Source: an uncultured Jeotgalicoccus sp.
GTDB lineage: Bacteria; Bacillota; Bacilli; Staphylococcales; Salinicoccaceae
DNA: 9,628 nt
Assembly (NCBI GenBank): GCA_947631305.1
Contig: CANRKV010000052.1
Span: 1-9,628, forward strand
Direction of reading: 5' to 3'
Shown here: positions 1 to 5,169 of the stretch, in pieces
How the letters are laid out: each line of letters begins with the position of its first letter
Numbering within the stretch: position 1 is the stretch's first letter
Position numbers and translations under genes: made by a program
The notes under the pieces: generated by a model
Databases searched by the model: none
What the model saw: the letters and a program-made list of their open reading frames with translations, nothing else
What the model was told of the DNA's origin: nothing

Positions 1-801
1 GAAGTGTACGAGACACGTGCACGCGGCCGCTTCAGAAAAACTGAAGAAAGCCCGCTCGTCGGCGACTATGTTGAATTCCAAATAGAAAACGTTGATGAAG
101 GCTATATTACAGCAATCCTGCCGCGTAAAAACTCGCTCAGCAGACCGCCGGTCGCAAATATTGACCAGCTGCTGTTAACGACGAGTTTAAAATCTCCAGA
201 TTTCAGTTTTTATCTGCTGGACCGTTTTATTGCCTACAGTGAAGCAAATGATATTAACCCGGTCATTATCGTAACGAAAAATGATCTGAGTGACGATGAA
301 GCGCTTATAGAAAAAATTAAATTCACATATGCATCGACTTACGAAGTGCATTTTACCGATAAAGAACATATTAACGAAGATTTGAAATACGTTTTTAATG
401 GCAAGCTCAGTGTACTTGCCGGACAGTCAGGCGCAGGGAAGTCAACGCTGTTAAACACATTGCTGCCGCATCTGAACTTAAAAACAGATGAGATTTCAAA
501 TGCGCTGAACCGCGGGAAACATACGACGCGCCACGTTGAATTAATTAGTATCGACGGCGGTTTTATCGCTGATACTCCGGGCTTTGCAACGATTGATTTT
601 CTAAATATCGATAAGTACAATATTAAATTCTGTTTTATTGATTTTAATCAGTACAGCTGCAAATTCAGAGAATGTCTGCATATTAACGAACCGAAGTGCG
701 GCGTGAAAGCAGCGGTTGAATCCGGAGAGCTTGCAGAGACGAGATACAACAGCTATGTAAAAATTTATAATGAAATTGATAACAGAAAAGAGAGGTATTA
801 G
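1..801 (+). CDS. rsgA: Ribosome small subunit-dependent GTPase A (5' partial)
   Basis: RsgA is a circularly permuted GTPase that acts in late maturation of the 30S ribosomal subunit. The reading frame is open from base 1, and the N-terminal part of the OB fold is missing, so the GTG at 4 is an internal valine and not a start. Seen in order: the rest of the OB fold, G4 motif TKND (274-285), G1/P-loop GQSGAGKST (421-447), the RGKHTTRHVEL region containing G2 (511-543), and G3 DTPGF (571-585). G4 before G1 is the hallmark of this family. The C-terminal zinc knuckle CX4CXHX5C is intact (Cys codons 658, 673, 697; His codon 679). It ends two bases before rpe, as in the rsgA-rpe-thiN operons of Bacillus and Staphylococcus. 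No damage is visible. The identification is secure; only the 5' end is unknown. Confidence 0.97.
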   Translation, partial: EVYETRARGRFRKTEESPLVGDYVEFQIENVDEGYITAILPRKNSLSRPPVANIDQLLLTTSLKSPDFSFYLLDRFIAYSEANDINPVIIVTKNDLSDDEALIEKIKFTYASTYEVHFTDKEHINEDLKYVFNGKLSVLAGQSGAGKSTLLNTLLPHLNLKTDEISNALNRGKHTTRHVELISIDGGFIADTPGFATIDFLNIDKYNIKFCFIDFNQYSCKFRECLHINEPKCGVKAAVESGELAETRYNSYVKIYNEIDNRKERY

Positions 802-803
802 AT

Positions 804-1448
804 ATGGTTAAAGTATTACCATCATTACTCGCAGGTGATTTTTCAAAACTTGGTGCCGATATTAAAGAAATGGAAGCAGCGGGGGCGGATATTTTTCATT
901 TGGATATAATGGACGGCCAGTTCGTGCCGAATATTTCCTACGGTATTCCTGTATGTGAAGCGATTGCTAAAGAAGCATCGATTCCTCTTGATGTTCATTT
1001 AATGACATACGACCCGACACAGTTTGTCGATGATTTTAAAAATATGGGTGTCGAAATGCTGTCGTTTCATATTGAAGCAACGCCGCATGCGCACCGTGCT
1101 GTTCAGCTGATTAAAAGTAAAGGTATGAAAGCAGGTATCGCACTGAATCCTCAAACATCTGTTGAAGCAGTCCGTCATCTGCTGCATGACGTTGACTTTG
1201 TGTTAATCATGACAGTGAACCCGGGCTTCGGCGGTCAGAGTTTTATCGATTCATGTGTTGATAAACTCGATGAACTTGTTAAAATCAGAGAGAACTTAAC
1301 GAATAAATTTGATATTGAAGTCGACGGCGGCATTAATGATAAAACAGCTGAAATCGTCAAAGCACATGGTGCGAACCTGCTTGTCAGCGGTTCCTACTTA
1401 TTTAAAGCAGACGATAAAGCTGCTGTTATCAGCGCCTTAAAGGAATGA
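804..1448 (+). CDS. rpe: Ribulose-phosphate 3-epimerase
   Basis: Rpe interconverts D-ribulose 5-phosphate and D-xylulose 5-phosphate in the pentose phosphate pathway, in the cytoplasm. The 214-residue protein has the usual family length and a complete TIM barrel. Family motifs seen are PSLL near the N-terminus, HLDIMDGQFVPN, DVHLM, VNPGFGGQSF (phosphate-binding loop) and VDGGI. The expected metal and catalytic residues are present as H32, D34, H65 and D174. The start ATG lies two bases after the rsgA stop, with AGAGG at 791-795 as ribosome binding site inside the end of rsgA, so the two genes are very likely co-transcribed and translationally coupled. Its own end carries the thiN ribosome binding site. 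Nothing unusual is seen. Confidence 0.97.
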   Translation: MVKVLPSLLAGDFSKLGADIKEMEAAGADIFHLDIMDGQFVPNISYGIPVCEAIAKEASIPLDVHLMTYDPTQFVDDFKNMGVEMLSFHIEATPHAHRAVQLIKSKGMKAGIALNPQTSVEAVRHLLHDVDFVLIMTVNPGFGGQSFIDSCVDKLDELVKIRENLTNKFDIEVDGGINDKTAEIVKAHGANLLVSGSYLFKADDKAAVISALKE

Positions 1449-1452
1449 TTAT

Positions 1453-2067
1453 ATGAAACGCATTAACGTGCTGCTCCGGGATATTCCGTTCACAATGCAA
1501 AATGATGCACCGTGGGCAGGTGTCGATGCAGGAGTTAAAGGACTGCTTGACGCGGATATTCCTGTTGAGAAAGCATACGGTGATTTTGACAGTGTGACCG
1601 AAGCTGATTTAAAATTATTCAAAAAAAACCTGTCACTCAATATTGTTCCGAGTGCTAAAAATTTTACTGACAGTGAACTTGCACTCTTGTCATTGGCTGA
1701 ACTCGGCTACACAGCGATTGATGTATACGGTGCTCTGGACGGCAGAAAAGATCATGAACTGATGAATATTCAGCTGCTGGCGCACGAAGAACTGCGTGAT
1801 ATTGATATCCGGCTGTTAAATGAAACAAATGAAATTATTCTGCTGACAGAAGGCGAGTATATACTTCAGGCAGATTATGACAAAAAGTATGTATCATTTA
1901 TCCCTCTGTATGATGACACGCTCCTGACTCTGGAAGGTTTCAAATATGATTTAGAGGATACATACGTAAGTATCGGGAAAACATTAACTGTAAGTAATGA
2001 ATTTAAAGAAAAAAACGTTGTAATTAATACTGATAAAGATATATTAATGATTAAATCAACAGATTAG
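1453..2067 (+). CDS. thiN: Thiamine pyrophosphokinase
   Basis: ThiN transfers pyrophosphate from ATP to thiamine to make thiamine diphosphate. The 204-residue protein is near the usual length of the ThiN/YloS type. Seen: GVDAG (23-27), GDFDS (43-47, the acidic metal/ATP site), K-N-F-T-D (69-73) where the family usually has K-D-x-T-D, and GALDGRKDHELMN (93-105), matching the GGRxDHxxxN thiamine-site motif apart from an Asp in place of the first Gly. The C-terminal half is the beta-sandwich substrate domain. The ribosome binding site AAAGGA (1439-1444) overlaps the end of rpe, eight bases before the ATG, pointing to coupling. Position after rsgA-rpe supports the call. No TPP riboswitch is seen in the window; the gene appears to be expressed from the upstream operon promoter. 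The motif substitutions are noted but do not suggest loss of function. Confidence 0.93.
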   Translation: MKRINVLLRDIPFTMQNDAPWAGVDAGVKGLLDADIPVEKAYGDFDSVTEADLKLFKKNLSLNIVPSAKNFTDSELALLSLAELGYTAIDVYGALDGRKDHELMNIQLLAHEELRDIDIRLLNETNEIILLTEGEYILQADYDKKYVSFIPLYDDTLLTLEGFKYDLEDTYVSIGKTLTVSNEFKEKNVVINTDKDILMIKSTD

Positions 2068-2077
2068 AGGTGAGTGA

Positions 2078-2779
2078 ATGATATTTGCAGGTGCTCTCGC
2101 TAACTCGTTAGCGATTATTATCGGCGGCGCGCTTGGAATGGTATTTACTTTTATTCCAGAGCATATTAAAGACGCGATTATGAAAATACAGGGATTATTT
2201 ATTATTACGATGGGAATTCAGATGGTCGTCGGGGCAACCGATATTCTAACGACGCTTATATCACTCATCATCGGGGTAGTCATCGGGGAAGTAGTTAAAC
2301 TCGAAGAACTGCTCAACCGTTTCGGGCACTTAATGGAAGTCCGTCTTGGTGACAAACACGGCGGTAACATCTCCCAGGGACTGATTTCCGGGATGCTGAT
2401 CTTTATCGTCGGGGCAATGGGAATAGTCGGCGGTCTGGATGCCGGGCTGCAGGGCAGCAACGATGTACTGTACACGAAAGCAACGATGGACTTCTTTATC
2501 GCACTCGTGATGACAACTGCCTACGGGCGGGGCGTCATACTGTCCAGTATCCCGACATTCCTGTACATCGCAGCAATTATTATCAGTGCGCGTCAGATTG
2601 CGAACTTTATACCAGGAGACATACTCGACATGATGGTCGACCAGGTCAGTGCGACAGGCGGAGTAATCCTTCTTGCTATCGGACTGAATATGCTGAACGT
2701 GACACATATGCGTGTCGGTAACATGATACCCGCAATATTCGTCGGGATGTTTATCGTCTGGCTACTGTCATTCTTTTAG
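2078..2779 (+). CDS. DUF554 family integral membrane protein
   Basis: This 233-residue protein belongs to the DUF554 family (relatives: YdfK of Bacillus, YqgA of E. coli), whose biochemical role is unknown as far as I know. Seen: GALANSLAIIIGGALG at the N-terminus, a typical family start; the glycine-rich stretch VGAMGIVGGLDAGLQGS around 111-127, the family signature region; and about seven to eight hydrophobic segments (roughly 2-22, 33-53, 56-74, 100-122, 135-155, 157-172, 191-207, 212-231), so it sits in the cytoplasmic membrane. The ribosome binding site AGAGGTGA (2066-2073) begins inside the thiN stop codon, so it is the last gene of the rsgA-rpe-thiN transcript and is followed by a terminator. 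It uses conspicuously many GGG glycine codons compared with thiN, so it may be a later addition to the operon. Family assignment is confident; substrate and function cannot be stated. Confidence 0.88.
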   Translation: MIFAGALANSLAIIIGGALGMVFTFIPEHIKDAIMKIQGLFIITMGIQMVVGATDILTTLISLIIGVVIGEVVKLEELLNRFGHLMEVRLGDKHGGNISQGLISGMLIFIVGAMGIVGGLDAGLQGSNDVLYTKATMDFFIALVMTTAYGRGVILSSIPTFLYIAAIIISARQIANFIPGDILDMMVDQVSATGGVILLAIGLNMLNVTHMRVGNMIPAIFVGMFIVWLLSFF

Positions 2780-2785
2780 CTTGTG

Positions 2786-2818
2786 AACCCCCGTCTGATT
2801 TTTTCAGGCGGGGGTTTT
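2786..2818 (+). terminator. Rho-independent terminator of the rsgA operon
   Basis: A 13-base stem (AACCCCCGTCTGA at 2786-2798 with TCAGGCGGGGGTT at 2804-2816) closes a TTTTT loop and is followed by T2817-2818. The one non-Watson-Crick position (T2794 opposite G2808) is a U-G wobble in the + transcript but an A-C mismatch in the - transcript, so the hairpin is best formed in the + direction. It starts seven bases after the DUF554 stop. The T tract is short (four T, partly in the stem), but the stem is strong and GC-rich. Confidence 0.9.
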
Positions 2819-2871
2819 GTGCGTCTGCAGTCGTATGACCGGTTGTTATCATTCATGACTTCAAGAACAAA

Positions 2872-2913
2872 ATAAAAAAACTGGTACCACTTTTGTAAGT
2901 GATACCAGTTTTT
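2872..2913 (-). terminator. Rho-independent terminator of rpmB
   Basis: Arms AACTGGTACCACTT (2879-2892) and AAGTGATACCAGTT (2897-2910) surround a four-base loop, and A/T pairs extend the stem to 2876-2913. Read on the - strand, the hairpin follows the rpmB stop by 11 bases and is followed by a run of seven T (complement of 2880-2874). The single imperfect pair is a U-G wobble in the - transcript and a C-A mismatch in the + transcript, so it is tuned to stop rpmB transcription. Confidence 0.92.
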
Positions 2914-2924
2914 AAATTGAAGTA

Positions 2925-3110
2925 TTAAACACGTTCAACTTTACCTGATTTTAGCGCGCGAGCAGAAACCCAAACTTTTTTAGGTTTGCCGTCAACCAAA
3001 ATTCTAACTTTTTGAAGGTTAGCTCCAAAAGTTCTTTTGCTTGAGTTAAGCGCGTGAGAACGGTTGTTACCAGATCTAGATCTGCGTCCTGTTACATAAC
3101 ATTCTTTCAC
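2925..3110 (-). CDS. rpmB: 50S ribosomal protein L28
   Basis: L28 is a structural protein of the large ribosomal subunit. The 61-residue basic protein contains the diagnostic blocks VTGRRSRSGNNRSHALN, ANLQKVRILVDGKPKK and VWVSARALKSGKVERV, almost identical to Bacillus and Staphylococcus L28. It has only one cysteine (C4), so it is the zinc-free form. The start is GTG at 3108-3110: an in-frame TAA lies two codons upstream, no ATG is available, and AAAGGAG (- strand, 3122-3128) sits 11 bases before it. Compared with S. aureus L28 the N-terminus is one residue shorter. It is transcribed opposite to its neighbours, as in Bacillus, from its own promoter at 3178-3206 to its own terminator at 2872-2913. 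Confidence 0.97.
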   Translation of the reverse strand: MKECYVTGRRSRSGNNRSHALNSSKRTFGANLQKVRILVDGKPKKVWVSARALKSGKVERV

Positions 3111-3177
3111 CTTTTATCCCACTCCTTTAATTTAATTTACATAATCATGTTCATCTGTTCTTTATGCATACTCCAAT

Positions 3178-3206
3178 ATGATACATTAATTCACTCTTAT
3201 TGTCTA
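3178..3206 (-). promoter_or_regulatory. Putative sigma-A promoter of rpmB
   Basis: On the - strand, TAGACA (3206-3201, five of six matches to TTGACA) and TATCAT (3183-3178, five of six matches to TATAAT) are separated by exactly 17 bases. Transcription would start around 3171 and give a leader of roughly 60 bases before the GTG start. This is the best -35/-10 pair I see in the gap on this strand. Confidence 0.75.
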
Positions 3207-3209
3207 TAT

Positions 3210-3223
3210 ATTTCGTGCGAAAT
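3210..3223. repeat. 14-base palindrome beside the rpmB -35 element
   Basis: ATTTCG-TG-CGAAAT is a perfect inverted repeat of six-base arms around a two-base centre, lying four bases upstream of the rpmB -35 box on the - strand. This is a position where a regulator could bind. I do not recognise it as a known operator, and short AT-rich palindromes also occur by chance. Confidence 0.4.
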
Positions 3224-3305
3224 CAGCGGTTTCAGAATGCTTAAAAGTATAGATTTTCAGGCAGGTATGGTTATTTTACAAACTATGAGATAAACTCCAT
3301 CATCA

Positions 3306-3330
3306 GTAAATGAAAAAAATAATCATTTAC
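3306..3330. repeat. Inverted repeat, possible operator of the SPFH operon
   Basis: Perfect eight-base arms GTAAATGA (3306-3313) and TCATTTAC (3323-3330) are separated by nine A-rich bases. The right arm overlaps the putative -35 box of the downstream operon (3326-3331), so a dimeric regulator bound here would block or modulate that promoter. No T run follows, so it is not a terminator. The binding protein is unknown. Confidence 0.45.
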
Positions 3331-3353
3331 GCACGTATTCTACATGGTACGAT
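3326..3353 (+). promoter_or_regulatory. Putative promoter of the small membrane protein/SPFH operon
   Basis: The -10 candidate TACGAT (3348-3353) is preceded by TGG (3345-3347), giving the extended -10 form TGn. TTTACG (3326-3331, four of six matches to TTGACA) lies 16 bases upstream as a weak -35. A start near 3360 would leave about 58 bases of leader before the ATG at 3419. It overlaps the inverted repeat at 3306-3330. Confidence 0.55.
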
Positions 3354-3418
3354 AGTCTGGTCGAGAAAAATGAAATACATAGTGAAATCGTTTAAAATGC
3401 CAAAAGGAGGAACGGTAA

Positions 3419-3685
3419 ATGTTTAAATTACTGCTGTTTGCGGGAATTATGCTTGTTATTTTAATTATAGCACTCGCTTATATATTCCGGCATGAGCTCG
3501 GTACGCTCGGACATAAGTACGGTGAATATGATGAGATAAAAAAGCTTAAGCATGAAATTAAACGCAAAAACATTACGTATGATGCGCATATGAAAAAGTT
3601 CGGTCATACTGTAGAAGCTGAAATGCTTGAACAAGAATTAAAAGAACTCGAACAACTTAAGATGGAAATGGAGCAGAAAAAATGA
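3419..3685 (+). CDS. Small single-pass membrane protein with coiled coil, unknown function
   Basis: I do not recognise this 88-residue protein. Residues about 3-23 form one hydrophobic helix (LLLFAGIMLVILIIALAYIF) and can serve as an uncleaved membrane anchor. The remainder is highly charged, with Lys/Glu/Leu-rich heptad-like stretches (about 38-50 and 68-87) that should form a coiled coil; there is no cysteine. It is a real gene: a strong ribosome binding site AAAAGGAGG (3402-3410) sits eight bases before the ATG, a promoter candidate lies upstream, and its stop overlaps the start of the SPFH gene in an ATGA junction (3682-3685), which implies coupled translation and roughly equal amounts. 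The tight coupling suggests that it works with the SPFH protein at the membrane, for example as an assembly partner. That is inference. It does not look like NfeD, the usual partner of flotillin-type proteins. Confidence 0.8.
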   Translation: MFKLLLFAGIMLVILIIALAYIFRHELGTLGHKYGEYDEIKKLKHEIKRKNITYDAHMKKFGHTVEAEMLEQELKELEQLKMEMEQKK

Positions 3686-4506
3686 AGAAATTATACGCAG
3701 CAATAGGTGTCGGGGCAATCGTCCTTGCAGGTTTAATCGTCGGTTTAATTTTAATGATTTCAAAAGTGGAAAACGGACATGTAGGTGTTATTTACAGCAT
3801 TAACGGCGGGGTGCAGGATGAAGTACTCGGTCAGGGATGGCATCTTGTTTATCCGACAGAACGTGTGATTGAATATCCGGTTCGTACACAGAATAAAAAC
3901 TACGAATCACTTGCAGTCGCAACGATTGATGGTAAAACGATCAACATGCCGGTTTCACTTAACTACCATGTAGACAGTGAAAAAGCATCGGCAGTCTACA
4001 AAAAATTCGGCAACGTTACTATCGAAGACCTGGAAGAGGGTTACATAAAAACACGTATTAATGATGCACTGCGTCAAACGGTTTCCGACTACACTGTAAT
4101 AGAAGCATTCGGTGAACGTATCGGAGATATTAAACTGGAAACGATTGAAATCGCGAAAGCAGATCTTGAAAAAGACGGCATTATTATTGAGGATATTATG
4201 CTGAGTGCACCTCAGCCGGATGCTGAAACTCAAAAAGCGATCGATGACCGTGTTAAGGCAACACAGGAGCTGGAGCGTAAGAAAACAGATAAGCTGATTG
4301 CGACTGAAGAAGCTGAACGTAAACGTATTGAAGCAGAAGGTGAAGCCGAGGCCAACAGAGTTGTTCAGGAATCACTGAGCGAAGAAGTACTGATGCAGCA
4401 GTTAATTGAGAAATGGAACGGTACACAGCCAATCTCAATCGGCGGCGAAGGTGTTATTGTAGACCTGCCGCAGGCTCAGCCGGAAGAAGAAGCAGAGGAA
4501 GAATAA
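3682..4506 (+). CDS. SPFH/prohibitin-family membrane protein
   Basis: SPFH (stomatin/prohibitin/flotillin) proteins form large membrane-attached oligomers that organise membrane regions or regulate proteases. This 274-residue protein has an N-terminal transmembrane helix (about 5-27), then the SPFH start ENGHVGVIYSINGGVQ and LGQGWHLVYP, the band-7 core to about 175, a charged helical coiled coil (about 185-240) with the flotillin/prohibitin-like EAEGEAEAN stretch, the EKWNGTQP motif near the C-terminus that I associate with bacterial prohibitin-like proteins, and a very acidic tail rich in Glu. No separate ribosome binding site is evident; the ATG overlaps the stop of the preceding gene, so translation is coupled. 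A terminator follows directly. The pair sits between rpmB and yloU, where core gene order normally has nothing. The family call is strong; the cellular role is unknown. Confidence 0.9.
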   Translation: MKKLYAAIGVGAIVLAGLIVGLILMISKVENGHVGVIYSINGGVQDEVLGQGWHLVYPTERVIEYPVRTQNKNYESLAVATIDGKTINMPVSLNYHVDSEKASAVYKKFGNVTIEDLEEGYIKTRINDALRQTVSDYTVIEAFGERIGDIKLETIEIAKADLEKDGIIIEDIMLSAPQPDAETQKAIDDRVKATQELERKKTDKLIATEEAERKRIEAEGEAEANRVVQESLSEEVLMQQLIEKWNGTQPISIGGEGVIVDLPQAQPEEEAEEE

Positions 4507-4518
4507 AATTATTACGAT

Positions 4519-4558
4519 AAAACACGCACTGTTCCTCTGGAGCCGGGCGTGTTTTTTT
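4519..4558 (+). terminator. Rho-independent terminator of the SPFH operon
   Basis: Arms AAAACACGC (4519-4527) and GCGTGTTTT (4547-4555) enclose a 19-base loop and are followed by a T run reaching 4558 (seven T in total). It begins 12 bases after the SPFH stop. The loop is longer than usual, but its CTC-TG-GAG core (4535-4542) can fold further. Confidence 0.85.
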
Positions 4559-4652
4559 ATAACTGTGATGTAAATGAAGAGTTTTAGTATACTTTTACCG
4601 CCTGCGGAATTTATCAGGGTTCACATTATGAGTGTTTAAGCAAAATGCAGTA

Positions 4653-4661
4653 TGATATAAT
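4653..4661 (+). promoter_or_regulatory. Extended -10 promoter of yloU-fakA
   Basis: TATAAT (4656-4661) is a perfect -10 and is preceded by TG one base upstream (TGATATAAT, 4653-4661), the extended -10 element. The 17-base-spaced -35 position (TGTTTA, 4633-4638) is poor, which an extended -10 can compensate. Transcription starting near 4668 would give a leader of about 110 bases ahead of yloU that contains the stem-loop at 4700-4738. Confidence 0.75.
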
Positions 4662-4699
4662 ATTATCGATAACAAACAAACGAAAAATTAACTTTGCAG

Positions 4700-4738
4700 C
4701 CCGGGAAATACGATAATAACACTTGTATTTCCACCGGG
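4700..4738 (+). promoter_or_regulatory. Stem-loop in the yloU leader
   Basis: GGAAATAC (4704-4711) and GTATTTCC (4725-4732) are perfect eight-base inverted arms with a 13-base loop. By shifting one pair and bulging two bases (4732-4733), CCCGG (4700-4704) can also pair with CCGGG (4734-4738), giving a longer imperfect stem. No T run follows, so it is not a terminator. It could be an mRNA-stabilising or regulatory leader structure, or a DNA operator. Function unknown. Confidence 0.5.
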
Positions 4739-4752
4739 GATTTGCTTATAAT
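4723..4752 (+). promoter_or_regulatory. Weak second promoter candidate before yloU
   Basis: A perfect TATAAT (4747-4752) lies 28 bases before the yloU ATG. The best -35 is TTGTAT (4723-4728), with a spacing of 18 and only three of six matches, so the site is doubtful; it lies inside the right arm of the leader stem-loop. If used, it would give a very short leader. Confidence 0.3.
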
Positions 4753-4779
4753 TAAATGATGTATTAGGAGGCGAAATAA

Positions 4780-5148
4780 ATGGCGCTGGAAATTGAAAAT
4801 GAATTAGGTAAAATTGAGATTTCTACAGACGTAATAGCAAACATTGCTGGCGGTACCGTCGTCGAATCATACGGCGTAGTCGGTATGGCTTCTAAAAACC
4901 AGGTCCGTGATGGATTTGCGGAATTACTTGGTAAAGAAAATTATTCACGCGGCGTAATTGTCGAGCACAATGAAGGCAAACTGACGATTGAATTATATAT
5001 TATCGTCGGGTACGGAGTGAAAATTTCAGAAGTGGCAGCAAACGTACAATCAACAGTAAAATATAAACTTGAAAAAACATTAGGCTTAAGTATTGAAGCT
5101 GTAAATATACACGTACAAGGTGTACGCATTATCGGCGGAGACGAATAG
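4780..5148 (+). CDS. yloU: Asp23/Gls24 family envelope protein YloU
   Basis: This 122-residue protein is the Asp23/Gls24-family member that precedes the fatty acid kinase gene throughout Bacilli. Seen: the opening LGKIEISTDVIANIAG, the central YGVVGMASKNQVRDG, YIIVGYGVKISEVAANVQ and the closing VNIHVQGVRI, all standard for YloU-like proteins. There is no signal peptide or transmembrane helix; family members are cytoplasmic and some associate with the membrane through partners. The ribosome binding site TAGGAGG (4765-4771) is eight bases before the ATG. The fakA ribosome binding site starts three bases after its stop, so the two genes form an operon. The exact role is unknown; linkage with fakA across the phylum suggests a connection to membrane lipid or envelope homeostasis. 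Confidence 0.93.
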   Translation: MALEIENELGKIEISTDVIANIAGGTVVESYGVVGMASKNQVRDGFAELLGKENYSRGVIVEHNEGKLTIELYIIVGYGVKISEVAANVQSTVKYKLEKTLGLSIEAVNIHVQGVRIIGGDE

Positions 5149-5169
5149 TTGGGGAGGATTTACAATACA

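Noticed and set aside
2218..2707. Two overlapping - strand open frames opposite the DUF554 gene
   Set aside because: Both are shadows of a recognisable membrane protein gene and contain no recognisable motif.
2817..2871. Short space between the two convergent terminators as a possible small RNA gene
   Set aside because: No promoter, hairpin or open frame is visible in these bases.
3054..3293. A 79-codon + strand open frame over the rpmB start and the following gap
   Set aside because: It begins antisense inside rpmB, runs through promoter sequence, and its hydrophobic/aromatic content looks like translated AT-rich noncoding DNA.
4570..4600. Second copy of GTAAATGA as a partner operator for the SPFH operon repeat
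   Set aside because: The matching inverted arm is absent here; a single octamer in AT-rich DNA can recur by chance.
4586..4607. AGTATACT palindrome with TATACT as a possible -10, and the CCGC-CT-GCGG small hairpin
   Set aside because: No acceptable -35 is found at 16-18 bases on either strand, and the hairpin has only four-base arms; both are too weak to annotate.
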